From Ooceraea biroi (lineage: Eukaryota > Arthropoda > Insecta > Hymenoptera > Formicidae), in assembly GCF_003672135.1 (NCBI RefSeq), contig NC_039507.1:3735624-3799623 (forward strand): a DNA stretch of 64,000 nt, given 5' to 3'. Shown one piece after another: positions 37,930 through 50,211 of this stretch. Position 1 is the first letter of the stretch. Each line of letters begins with the position of its first letter. The notes below the pieces were generated by a model that was not told the DNA's origin, searched no databases, and saw only the letters and a list, made by a program, of their open reading frames with translations. Made by a program: the position numbers and the translations under genes.

Positions 37930-38240
37930 ATTGAATTCGCAAAAGAAAATTCTATTTGTAACAAGTGGACAAAGCATTGTAGTTTAAGTAAACTACCATG
38001 CCATGTCCGTGTTACACATGCAACTGTCATAATGTCGGATGATCTTTATGATTTCTTGATTCACGCTTCCTGCAGCATTAATAAAAGATCTGCACTTTGC
38101 GATGATGAGATCAAATTATCCGCTTCGTCTCACTGGAGGAAAATTTTTTACGCTAATCGCGGTAGAGAGAGACAGTAGTGGATGTTCTAAAATTGTCAGT
38201 CTCATATATTTCTGTTCTACGATTAGCACTAGAAGATTAA
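37930..38240 (+). pseudogene. Odorant receptor relic, first exon fused to last exon
   Basis: The left part aligns with ORE exon 1 (GAATTCGCAAAAGAA.. against GAATTTGCAAAAGAA..), but the start codon ATG has become ATT. At about 38055 it passes directly into the last-exon text KDLHFAMMRSNYPLRLTGGK, then a frameshift, then RETVVDVLKLSVSYISVLRL..ED and a stop at 38240. Introns and exons 2-3 are deleted. It derives from a paralogue of ORE. Confidence 0.75.
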
Positions 38241-38860
38241 TATAATTCAACAATGGATATTTATTTTTGCAGTAAAATTAAGAGTTTGCAAGAATTATTA
38301 TACAATAATTATTAGTGCAGTATATAAATATAAAGAATGCAGATATATTATATTTAATTAAAATATTTTAAAACATATATGTAATGTAATGTAATGTGTT
38401 TAATTATTACTTGATACTTGATTATGCTGTTAATCGATAAAAGATGTTAAGAAGTTCTGAGATTCAATTGTTATTTCAAACACCAAGGACTTCATGCAAC
38501 GAAGTTGCATGCTTAACTTATTCAGCACAAGAACTTCTTGCACACGTCCTTCGTAACCACCTGTTACCACTGGTGAAACTTTTTCCACTTTGTTGCATGT
38601 TTCTTATGAATAAACTTTAGTAAAATTGTTAAATTTCGGCTAGTTATACTAATAATCACATTGTCTTTTACTTTGCAATTAATTGTTTTTACGATGTTTT
38701 GTTTACGATACACAATAATTTAACTGTCACAACAGTTTCTTTCATCGTTGCACGTATTGATACAGTCTTTCTTCTACTGTTGCTTTATCGAGCTTATGAA
38801 GTGGTAGAAGGTACCCTAACAGTGTACAGACATGCGTATTGCCTCTTCTTGCGCGATAGT
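38241..38860. other. Intergenic, upstream of ORE
   Basis: AT-rich, with a short GTAATGTAATGTAATGT run near 38381. A partial duplicate of the region before the relic at 37.9 kb begins around 38760. Confidence 0.4.
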
Positions 38861-38900
38861 TTGAAGGGTTCCCCATGGACTAATAAAATATGAGTTTGGT
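38861..38900 (+). promoter_or_regulatory. Putative OR core promoter block, ORE
   Basis: GAAGGGTTCC and AATAAAATATGAG (38882), 114 bp before the ATG. The same two words precede the 37.9-kb relic (37842), about 88 bp before its lost start. Confidence 0.4.
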
Positions 38901-38995
38901 GGGGATAATCTGTTAATATCCGTCTGCGTTTGATGATTCACGATAATGCTTCATAACAGTACAGTAAATGTACTGTACAGTAAATGTGAATCGAT

Positions 38996-41017
38996 ATGGA
39001 ATTTGCAAAAGAACTTCCACTGGTAACAACCGGACAAAATAGTTTCGCATGTAAAGTCATCCGGGCGGTTCACGTAACCGCCATAATGTTGGATGATCAT
39101 TGGAACGATGATGTTGCATATGTCTTTTCCATGCATAGAACACTTATGCAAGTACTCGGTATATGGCCATTACAGAAAAAAACAGTGTTCCAAATGATGC
39201 AGTGTAGTTTAACGAATCTTCTACAGGTACATTATCAATAAGAAATTCTTAAACTGTTACAGGAAAAACGAGTACACTAAAGCTAGATACTTAAACTTCA
39301 AGCTCAAAAATTCGTCTATAGTAGATTTATGCAACGCTCTTATTAAATATTTAAGTTTCTTAAATGTACATGTGTTTATAATGCTAACATAACACAATGT
39401 ACATAATAGTCCATAAATATATATAAAATGTTACAATTTTTTTCATTTATTATTTTATTCATTCATATATTATTTTATTGTATCTACTATTGTACTATGC
39501 AACAGTAATAAGTCATATTAGAAAATGTTATAACGCGTCTTATCATTTTTTTTCTTATTTACTCATTATTATATGTGTACAAAACCATATTTTCTAAGGC
39601 AAAGGGATCGTTATTAGTGGGCATCGTTCATCTTCTTGTTTATGGAATTCTCTGGAAATTATCGTGGCGCTGGCGCAAGCATAGAAACTATATTATTCTT
39701 CACGTGCCTAATGTCTACGGCTTTCAAATGTTTTTGCGTCGTTTTAAATCGGGAAAAATTAGCCAGAAATATTAATGCTGCTATTGGCGATTGGTTTCTG
39801 GCGAAGAATGATGAGGAAACATATAAGATTATGAAAAAACATGCATTTACATCCAAACTGTGCACTTCGGTTATAGTTTACTTAACTTATATCTGTACTG
39901 CGAGTTACATATCTGTCGTCATATTAATGAATGTAAAGCAAATGTTTTTACAAGACGTTAACGTATCAAATGGTAACGTATCTATTGAATTATTATGAAA
40001 TAAAAAGCAATTTTAGTAACTGAAGAATAATAAAAAGTGAGGAATAAGTTAGCAAATAGCAACATATGAAACAAAATTTATTGATACAATATTGATAATA
40101 TATAAAAAATTCATTACATAAAATTTGTGATCGACATTACAATTTAAATAAATTTATTAATTTTAAACTCTATATTTTTATTGCATACAGGTAGTGATAG
40201 CAATACAAGTAATTGGATATTTCTGATCCCGTCTGGTATGTTGAGTAGCAAACTTACTACCTTACAATACACGATACTTTATATTCTTCAAAATCTTCAA
40301 ATAATTGTGGTATGTGTGACACAATGTATTACGGACAGTTTATATATCAGCATCGTATTACATCTTACTGGCCAACTCAAAATACTTAAAATGAAATTCA
40401 AAGCTTTTGCAAGCAAGCCAGACACCGAGATAAATTATCGAAAACAACTGATCAGCTTGATCAACAGACACTGTAAATTAACGGAACTTAATCAAAATAT
40501 AGAAGATACGTTCCATCTAGTTATATTGCTTCAACTCACCATAGCAACACTTCTGCTCGCACTAATAGGTGATGTATAGCAAAAAGTTTTGGTATTAAAT
40601 TTATTGTACGTATAATACGTCCCTACAAACCCACATCTCTAATTGTAAGTAACTGAAAAAAAAATTTCTGTTTCAGGATTACGTACAATTCTTTGCCTGA
40701 AAAACAATGATTATGTTGAATTAACGAAAACTATTATAACATTGAACTATGTGTTCATGGAGGCGTTGGTATATTCTTACGGCGGTGATTTTGTACAAAG
40801 GGGAAGTGAAGATATATTTCATGCGATATTCACAGCTTCCTGGTATACGCTTCCTGCTACATTGATGAAGGATATACACTTTGTAATGATGAGGTCTAGC
40901 TATCCATTTCATCTTACTGGTGGAAAATTTTTCAACGTTAATCGTGAGACGATGGTGTACGTTCTTAAGACAGCAGCCTCGTATGTCTCAGTTTTGCGAA
41001 TAGCATTGAAAGATTAA
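38996..41017 (+). CDS. Odorant receptor, four exons (ORE)
   Basis: 434-aa receptor from a lineage distinct from OR1/ORD. Exons 38996-39226, about 39618-39972, 40191-40568, 40677-41017; phases 0,1,1. The exon-2 start is placed after ATTATTAG because it opens the frame before LFMEFSGNY. Marks: LGIWPLQ, NINAAIGDWFLAKNDEETYK, LTGQLKILKMKF, KDIHFVMMRSSYPFHLTGGK and VLKTAASYVSVLRIALKD at the C-terminus. Exon 1 is longer than usual (77 codons), so an internal Met may be the true start. The exon-2 boundary is the least certain part. Confidence 0.82.
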
Positions 41018-41859
41018 CACGGAGCAATATTTGTACGTGTCAATAATTCAATAATTGTATGTACTTACATAACAAGAATGGCAATTGATGGCAAAATATA
41101 AAATTGTTAATGTTATATAAAACATAGAAATATAATTAAGTATTAATTATTTAATATAGTTTTGAATAAATATTCTAATCTCAAGATATATTGCATAATT
41201 ATTAACATAATTTATGTAGCTATTAATTAATTAGCTATATTAGTTAGCTATATTAACTAATTAGCTATATATTATATATATCAGCTATATATTATTATTT
41301 AGCAATTATAATTGCTAAAGAGAATTAAACATTCTGAGCCCCAGTCGCTACTTCATACAAATATCTATATGTTCTTCACAACAGCCAATTAAGTTTATTG
41401 AATACAGACTCCTTGTTCGCTTCGCAACTGCTTGCACAGTTCTTTCAACTTTATTCCAATCTATTATCGACCAACAGGTATACTCCTTCTATTTTGTTTG
41501 AGTACTCGTTACATTGGATTAAGCAATAGAAAGAAATAAGCATCTTGTCCGTGGGAAGAAACACATACGTTTGCTATACACAGTATCGTAATGCGATTCG
41601 TAATTGATCGAGGGCATGTTCGCTGACATGGTAGCATTACGCATCGAAATTTGTATGCATTATTAGACGTTGCAAAAATGCGCGATATGACAAATTGCAA
41701 GTCACTTATCTTATCACCATAAAGACTGATCAATGCGGAGCGAACAAGTACGTATAGACAACAATTCTTTCTCGATGCGAAAGTAAGCCATTGACCCGGA
41801 TAGGACAATATCTAGTCACACATGACCGCAATTGTTTTTCGTGAGATCGAAACTAGTCA
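41018..41859. other. Intergenic, no gene seen
   Basis: AT-rich spacer with TAGCTATATTA-type short repeats at 41216-41290. A minus-strand open frame of 99 codons (41509-41808) has no recognisable domain. Confidence 0.45.
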
Positions 41860-43975
41860 ATGCCAAATATGAAGACGAATTGGAATGATGGTATAGATTA
41901 CAGTTTTTCTGCGATAAAATCGTTGATGTGGCTACTTGGTTCGTGGCCTCTGCAGAATGATGCAACTCACACGATTCGATGGTTTATAATATTCACGGCA
42001 GGGGTAAGATAATGTTATATTTGATATAATAAATAAGTTGTCTCTCTTTTAGTAAAAAGAACATTTTGTCGCAATAAAGAACTATACAGTTTAGTAAAAT
42101 CTCAGCAACATCTTGTTCAATAATTTAAACATTATATATAAGACTTTATATGTCAAATTGGGTCATTAAATTTATTATCTGTAATTAAAATAGAATTTTA
42201 TAATTGTAGGATCCATTATATATTGTTTTCTTATAAAATAATTAATGCGTGTTAATTATTTTATATGTAAACGATTAAAATTTTGTAAATACTGTGTACA
42301 AAATATTGATTTTTCGATAGTTGTTGTAACAGTATAATCTCAGATGAGAACCGGATTTTATATTTATTATCATACAGTCTCTCACAATGATCAACGTACT
42401 GATAGAACCTTTTAAGAGTTGCGGTGTTCCCAGAGATGGTCTGGAGAGTCTTCGTATGATAGAAAGTTGCTTACATTCATGGTGAAACATAATTTTTCCG
42501 CGTATTTATGTGAAAAAGATTACCATCAACATGAATGCTGCGATTGATGACTGGTCATCCGTATCATTGAAAAAAGAATCGCGTTTAACAATGATGGCAT
42601 ATGCACGTATAGAACGACTAGTTAGTCTGACTAATCTGACTCTTGGAGGTGTAGGGTTTGTTTTATTTTTCGCATCCGTCTTCCTCAGCAATAAACCAAA
42701 GGTTGCGTTATATTTTTATAAAAGCCTTTCCTACAGTTTGCTAATAAAGATTTCATCTTATTTAAATAAAATTAAAATGTGTACGATATCTTAGAACATA
42801 TTTCGATAGGTCGCAACTAACGATACCACGTGGAATTTTGTCCTTCCGTCAACATGTTTGTACAAAGGAGTTTCATATTCAATGTTCAAGGCTCTCTTCG
42901 CTATTCAAGTAATACAAGGGGCTATAATAATAATATCAGAATGCGCTTATGACAGCTTTTTTTCAACATCATCATGCATCTTTGCGGTCAGTTGGAACTT
43001 CTCAGAATACAATTCTTGGCATTTAATCAGAAACACAATGATAAGACGCATAATGGGAATATTCTGAGGCTATTGGTCAAAAGACATTGTCATCTGATAG
43101 CATTAACCAAGAATATTGAAGACGCTTTTAATATCAATATTTTACTGCGCCTTTTAATAATCAGCGTAGTTATTGCAGCTTCAGGTATGTATAACCATTT
43201 CATCAGATTATTCGTCCTATTTTGATATATTCTAAGATATATTCTAAGATATATTCAAGATATTCTAATAAAACATATAAAACGATATATAAAATGACAA
43301 ATAAAATGACAAATAAAAGCGTAAGACTAAAATATAATCGTATCTTTCATAAAGAAGAAGAATAAAATTATAAAAATTACTGCAAATATTGTATATGATT
43401 ACCGAAATTGTAGAAACAATCTTAAAAAAGAATTCATGATAAGAAATAGATTAAAAAATTTCATTACTAAAAGGCAACAAAATAACCACAATCCATAGTA
43501 AAAAGAGCTATAAAGAGAAATTGAGGATAGAATATTTTAATAAATATATAAAATATATATACTTAAGATACTCTCTTAAGTATATAGAAATACTTAACGT
43601 AATATATTTGCAAGTCAAATATTGCAATTTTTAGGAATTGGAGTCATCCTGTCGCTCAAAAACCACGATTACAAAGAAGTGATGAAGATGTTAATATCCA
43701 TCCAGTTTTATATGATACAGACCTTGTTATGTACGTACGCTGGCGATAGCTTGCAGAATCAAAGCGAAGCGATCATTCATGCAATTTACAACTCTACGTG
43801 GCATGAAATGCCACCTGTCATGGTAAAAGATCTGATATTAGTCATGATAAGACTAAAGACTCCTCTACGGATCAGCGCGGGGAAATTTTTTTATCTCACA
43901 CGAAGCACCATGACCGATATCCTGAAAACTACTGTAACATACATATCATTTCTACAGGTGACAGTTGATGTATAA
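41860..43975 (+). pseudogene. Odorant receptor with two point lesions (ORF)
   Basis: Receptor exons 41860-42003, 42378-42701, 42810-43184, 43635-43975, with GT/AG borders. Recognisable blocks are LLGSWPLQN, NMNAAIDDW, IIMHLCGQLELLRIQFLAFN, and the C-terminal TMTDILKTTVTYISFLQV. Two lesions: a TGA in exon 2 (42483-42485, between SCLHSW and NIIFPRIY, where TGG Trp would fit) and a one-base loss in the T run 42957-42963 of exon 3. The remaining exons and the long last exon are open, so inactivation is recent. The homopolymer change could also be a sequencing error; the TGA is not explained that way. Confidence 0.82.
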
Positions 43976-44620
43976 AAATATTCTTATTATTTTTGCGCTA
44001 TAAAAAATTATATATGTAGATAAATGTAAAACAGAATATATTTATATTTCTGTATATAATTAAGTTAAGTCCATAGTGTTTCATCTAAATGGTCTTGAAA
44101 TTGTCAGAATCGATGTAAACATGTCGATTTGTGTTTCTCTTTTTCTTTCTTTAAAAATAATCAATGTTATATTTTATTATGCTTTGTTAAAATTATTTTT
44201 TATTGTATTTTATCTTATATCAAAGCATTATTTATAATTATTTTATATCAAAGTACTTTTGTCTATTCGCATCAATTAAAGGATTTTTTGTCATACAATA
44301 ATATATCCAAAAGAGAGTTATTGAAAGACTGTATTAGTCATCTATATATTGATTTATAAGCTACCACATTAAATTTAAAACTAAATCGTATTTTATGAAT
44401 CACTTTTTACGAAAAGCATGATTTCAGAAAAAGTGCATTATATTGTTACCAACGGAACAACTACAACTGAGAGCGATATATTGAAAAATAAAACTCTCAC
44501 TCTTTCCCTTCTTTCGCTCTTGAATGCGTCGTACTTCCATAGAAAATTTTTATTATCACTATTTTGTTAAATAACCGTACTTCAGAAAATAACAGAGCAT
44601 GTCGGTAAGTATTAAAATTG
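43976..44620. other. Intergenic, no gene seen
   Basis: AT-rich; a 76-codon frame (44129-44359) is low-complexity hydrophobic sequence without receptor motifs. Confidence 0.45.
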
Positions 44621-44650
44621 CGCAACTTCAATAAGATATGAATGTGACGA
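44621..44650 (+). promoter_or_regulatory. Putative OR core promoter block, ORG
   Basis: CAACTTCAATAAGATATGAA, with AATAAGATATGA at 44630, 100 bp before the ATG. An identical 19-bp string occurs upstream of ORH at nearly the same distance. Confidence 0.5.
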
Positions 44651-44729
44651 ATTGTACCGATGATCGATCCATATTATGGACGAGGAGTAACATTAGTGAC
44701 TATCATACAACGTTCCCTATTCGATTGCG

Positions 44730-46463
44730 ATGGCATGGGAGAACGATGTAGCGTACTCTATGACTCCTATCAAACTCCTAACTATACCAATAGGTGGTTG
44801 GCCCTTGCAAGAATACAATAATTTCGCTTTAGCGCGTCATGTCTTGTCTACCTGCGGGCTGGTATGTTTTTACAATGTTTTATTTGACGAATGTTTTCGA
44901 TATATGAAGTTCAACAAGCTTAGACTTAAATTTCGTTAGCAATATGCATTTGTTAAAATTATTCGAACGTTTAGGAAGCTGTTGCATTAACATGTTAAAG
45001 AATGAAAGAGCGAATGAAGCAACTTTATAATAAACGGTTCATTTTTATTGTTTGTATAGAGTGTGATAGTGATTATGGCGTATCTCGAGCTCTATTACAA
45101 TTGCACCAATGCGTTCGCGCAAATTGATGCCTTAATGATTCTCGTGTGTGGTATTCTCGCATTGTTGAAAATAACGTGGTTTCGTATATATGCCGACAAT
45201 CTGATTTCCAACTATGCTTCTGCCATGAGAGATTATTACGCGATCGACACTGAAGACAAGCGCACTATCATGCGAGACCACGCCTCTATGGGAAGGATAA
45301 TCAGTATTATTGCCCTGGCAATTACTTATGTGGATTCGGTCATCTTTATCGTAGGACACATGTTGGCCAGCGGTCCGGATAATCAGGTCAACGTATCCGT
45401 TTGGGGTCATCAATTGGGATACGCTCTTCCGTCAACGTGTGCCTTGGCATATTTTCATATCTCGACAGGCTCATATTGGATCATTTGCATACTGCAGTAT
45501 GTTTACTTGATGATCACGTGCATTAGCAATCACGGTAAGTGATTGTTTCGAATACTGCTTTAGTCACTGTCAATTACAAAGTTTTCACATCAAGTTTAAT
45601 AAAATATTCAGTTTTGTGAATATTAAATTCAGTGCTTTTGCTGATATTTTTGTAAAATTTTACCTTTAATGTATTTTACAAATTTTTGATACATACATAC
45701 ATTTAAATAACTATAATATATGTATATAACTAATAACTATAATATATTATATATGTTTACAACTATAATTCTAAATCGTAATTTTTTAAGGGAGCGATTC
45801 CTTATTCCTTCATATTGCATTACATGTTTGCGGCCAACTGAAAATTTTGAAAGTCCATTTCACCAATTTTAACGTAACAAATCCGAAAGTTTACGAACGG
45901 TTCAACGTATTAATTCTGAGGCATAAGCATTTGATAAAAATGGCGAGAAAACTTGCTGAGACAATTAGCTTCGTTTTGATTGTACAACTCTTTATCAGCA
46001 GTGTACTTCTATGCATATTAGGTAAATATCCATTTATTTCAATTTTCGTGCATTGACAAAAAAGGAATTACAGAATACTACATGAAATACTGTATTAATT
46101 ATGGAATATACATTTTTTGCAGGATTCCAATTTATTATTGCAATGAAAACAAGTGACTATAGTATGATGTCAAAAAGTTTTTTAGTACTTAGCGCTTTTC
46201 TGGCGCAATTAGCGGCGTACAGTTTTGTTGGAGATTACTTAAAATCACAAATGGAGGAAGTCGCGCTGTCCATTTATTATTGCGCTTGGTATAATCTTCC
46301 TGCGAAAGTAGCAAAGAATCTAGTATTTATCATGATGTGGACCCAGCTTCCGATTAAGCTGCAAGCTGGAAATTTCATTATAGTAGATCTAGTAACCTTC
46401 ATGAGTATCATAAAGACGTCTATTTCATATCTATCTGTTCTTCGCGTAATGTTGAACACATAA
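44730..46463 (+). CDS. Odorant receptor, four exons (ORG)
   Basis: 392-aa receptor; exons 44730-44861, 45060-45534, 45791-46021, 46123-46463, phases 0,1,1, all GT/AG. Exon 1 (44 codons) reads MAWENDVAYSMTPIKLLT; later blocks are FRIYADNLISNY, HVCGQLKILKVHF, SFVGDYLKSQMEE and FMSIIKTSISYLSVLR. No lesion. It pairs with ORH in exon lengths, upstream block and sequence (YLELYYNC in both), indicating a local duplication older than ORA/ORB. Confidence 0.9.
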
Positions 46464-46920
46464 AGCATATAACAATTAGCAACACTAACTCATATGACAA
46501 CTAGCAACATTAACACATCATAATGAAATTTTAATAAAATTTCCAGTCGAAACATCTATTCGTGCCAAATGAAGAATCTGTTTTTGCAAGTAAAATATGA
46601 AATATACCTGAACTGACACTTTGTTAAAAATCTCGTTGTCCCAGAAACTAATGCAGCAACATTCAGAAAAAGTGAATCATATATATATTATATTTTTTTT
46701 TTCGATGAAGAGAACGTGCTGTCAGAATAAAAGATATTACAGTGTGCCATTACGATAAACTGAAGACAACGTATAGGAATGAAAATAAAACTATACTCTT
46801 TTTCTCATTCGATCTGTATTTCTCCCATTTTCATGAAAAATTGTCGTCAACTAATTTTTTATAAACAACTTCTCGGAAAGTAACGTTACAACTGTAACTG
46901 TGCCTGTAAATGCTGAAATT
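46464..46920. other. Intergenic, no gene seen
   Basis: Short AT-rich spacer between ORG and ORH; part of it (46,800s) is alignable with the ORG upstream region. Confidence 0.4.
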
Positions 46921-46950
46921 GCAACTTCAATAAGATATGAACATGGAAGC
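46921..46950 (+). promoter_or_regulatory. Putative OR core promoter block, ORH
   Basis: CAACTTCAATAAGATATGAA, AATAAGATATGA at 46929, 104 bp before the ATG. Confidence 0.5.
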
Positions 46951-47032
46951 GGACATCGCTGATCGACTAATATTATAGACAAAGACAGAGTATGTCTAAG
47001 TAGTGTGCAAGCATCCCTACTTGACTACAATA

Positions 47033-47253
47033 ATGTTATGGAACGATGATATTGCGTATGCTATGACTCCCTTTAAACTCTTATCTTGGCCATTGGGCAC
47101 TTGGCCTTTGCAAGAATACAATAAATGTTCTTTAGTGCGTTCTATTGTGTCTATCAGTAGTTTGGTACGTGCCTAAGTTTCATCTCGTAAATGTCTCGCT
47201 AGAATTTCTGTAATGTATGTAATGTGATACATGTAATATAATATATGTATTAT

Positions 47254-47300
<47 letters not shown>

Positions 47301-49181
47301 CGTGAGACATCAACGTTTGATACAGCATAGTGACAGCGCAAAAAAAAACAAAGTGTATTCATAATGAACAGTTCATCTTCTTATCTGTGCAGATTGTGAT
47401 GCTGATGGTGTTGTATCTTGAACTATATTATAATTGCAGCGACGCGTACGCGAAATTCGACGCTCTTATGATCATTACTTGCGGCACCCTTGCTGTAATG
47501 AAGATATCATGTTTTCGCATATATGCCAACAATCTGACTCGCAATTTTACTTCTGCCGTGAACGATTATCTCGCAATTGACACCGAGAAGAAGCGCACAA
47601 TCATGCGGCAGCATGCCTTTATAGGAAGGGTGATTTGCTGCAGTCTTATATTCTTCGCTTATATTGGTTCGGTGACTTTCGGCCTTGTGGCTCTATTCGC
47701 AGGCGACAAGAATCAAGTTCGACTTAATGTATCCAAGGATGCAGCATATCCCATGCCTTCAACGTGCACGTTAGCGAACTTTCATATCTCGACAAGCGTG
47801 TATTTGCTGATCTTCGTGGTGCAATATATCTTATTAGTGCTCACCAGCACTGGCAATCTTGGTAATGAACTAGAATCATTGGTAGCAGTATAACTTATAT
47901 AAGTTATTTTAAATATTAATTTATGTTAAATTTTTGTTTCTCTAATAAAAAGATCTGTTAATATAAATTTTCGAATTTTAATATCTCCAATTTTTCAGTA
48001 CTTTACTAATTATTAATTGTATATAAACTTAGCTTTTATATTTTATTTTATAAGAATATTTTATTTAAGAATTAAACAAATCTTCATATATTTTTACATT
48101 TACACATTTTTAGAAATATAAAGTAAAATTTTTTATTCAATTTAATTAAATTCTAATTTTCTAATATGTGTTATTATTTTGTATTCTATGGCGTAGTAAT
48201 AATTTATTTACATCTTTTACATACATACATCTATCAAAATCTAAAATATATCTTTCATTATTTTGTTAAAAAAATTTTTTTAATACAAATTATTTTAAGT
48301 TTGAATTTATTTATAAAGGCAGTGATTCACTTTTCCTCGCGATTACTATGCACGTTTGTGGGCAAGTAAAACTTTTAAAAGACGAATTTATGAATTTCGG
48401 TATGGAAAACAAAAATATAAACGAAGAGTTTGTGAAACTGACAATGAGACATCGTCATCTACTAGATTATGCAGAACTTCTGGCCGATACAATCAGCTTC
48501 GTGTTGTTAGCACAATTGCTCATCAGTTGCATTCTTATTTGTATAACCGGTAAATAATAGTAAATAATATTATATTATTAAAATGTTAGAAATATCATCT
48601 AATTAAAAAAACTACAAAGCAAGGATGTTATTAAATCTCGAAGCTTTCCAAATTTTTCATTTCATAAAAATATGTTTTAAGAGATTTATGTGTCATATAT
48701 TATATGATGTATCTTATAAAAAAATATATTAATAATACAAAAATACTGGCTAATTAGGTTTTAATGGGTACTATAATATTGTTATTGTTGTTATAACTTT
48801 TATCAAATATAGCTCTATAAAACATATCATTCTCTTTTTTCAGGTTTCCAATTCATCCTAGCTTTGAAAGTGGGTGACCTGGTAATGATAACTAAAACTG
48901 TAATGGTCCTGGGCTGTTTTCTGTCACAGCTGTTTGCTTACAGTTTTGTAGGTGATTATTTAAAGTATCAGATGGAAGAAGTTGCACACTCGATTTATTG
49001 CTGTAATTGGCAATGCTTGTCAGTAAAATTTATGAAGAATGTCTTGTTCGTCATTATGCGGTCACAACAGCCTGTTCAGTTAGCAGCTGGCAAGTTTATC
49101 GTCGTGAATATCGAGACTTACATGACCATATTAAAAACTTCCCTCTCATATCTGTCCGTGTTGCGTGTGATGTTGGACTAA
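47033..49181 (+). CDS. Odorant receptor, four exons (ORH)
   Basis: 389-aa receptor; exons 47033-47164, 47393-47861, 48319-48549, 48844-49181, all GT/AG. Blocks: DIAYAMTPFKLLSWPLGTWP, FRIYANNLTRNF, MHVCGQVKLLKDEF, SFVGDYLKYQMEE and TYMTILKTSLSYLSVLR. The frame is open throughout. It is the last receptor of the array before the housekeeping gene dihydroorotate dehydrogenase. Intron 1 contains a TA microsatellite. Confidence 0.9.
47253..47299. repeat. (TA)n microsatellite
   Basis: About 22 TA units in ORH intron 1. Confidence 0.9.
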
Positions 49182-50211
49182 AGCAAAGGTATAATCACCG
49201 AAACACTTAAAAAAGCATTCGTGCACAGCAGTAATGAACATTATGATCTTGCGTGCCATGAAAAGAATTACTCTTATAGCATAATGCTATGATGCTGAAC
49301 GTGTCTTAAATTAAGTTGAACTAAATTGCATTCCTCACTATCAATATCAATAAATGTATAGTCCATATAAATAATTCACAGTTTTAAGGAGAGTGCATAT
49401 CTTGCGATTGTAGAGATAAATGCAATTTTATAATTAGAACTGAATATGGCTAAATGGATATAATACAAACGTTTATGTGTAAAATGCATAAAAGAAATAG
49501 ATAATTATTAAGTTATATTCTATCATATATAATTCTCGGTATCTGTCGACCAAATAATTTGTACAGTCGATATAACTTCTATAATAATCTATATATCCTA
49601 TAATAATATATAATAACTATAATAGTATGTATCAACCAGCGCTATAGCTACCATAAAATATGTGACAGAGAATTATCTTCAAACCTTATAATGAGAGTCT
49701 TTAAGTATAGGTTATGGTACCCATAGAACTGTCTTACTGGCTAATAAATCTATGTTCAGGTTATATCGAAGGCTATATAAGAAGAAACGAATACCGTCCA
49801 TAGACACGTTAAAACTTCATGTAACGAAGTTTGCAGTCCAAAGATTTCTTTTTGTAAACAATCATATGTGTATGTAGCACCAGCGAAGTTCAGTGTGACG
49901 AGAGGAATGGGTTTTAAGTACGACACTCCTGTGTGCACTGTTTTCATCATCGTCAGGATTATCTTGATAGTAATCTGTTGTAATTGTCTATAAATGACTG
50001 TGACTACATTTACTAAATTATTATGCATATTTGTATCTGTGGTCGTCAACTACACTCATGAGCGAATATTGATAGCTTGACCTAACCTAACTTATTTCAA
50101 GCACGTGACCTCTATCGTGGAGGTACATACATACATTTCACTTTATTGAAGTTTGCACAGAAGTTTGAATAATTTGTGCGAGCTGAAATAAGCTGAAATA
50201 ATGCAATTACA
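49182..50211. other. Intergenic between receptor array and DHODH
   Basis: No supported gene. A 97-codon open frame on the minus strand (49756-50049) begins 163 bp from the DHODH start in divergent orientation. I recognise no domain in it. Confidence 0.4.

Noticed and set aside
49756..50049. 97-codon minus-strand frame divergent from DHODH
   Set aside because: Tempting as a gene sharing a bidirectional promoter, but no domain, splice context or codon signature supports it.
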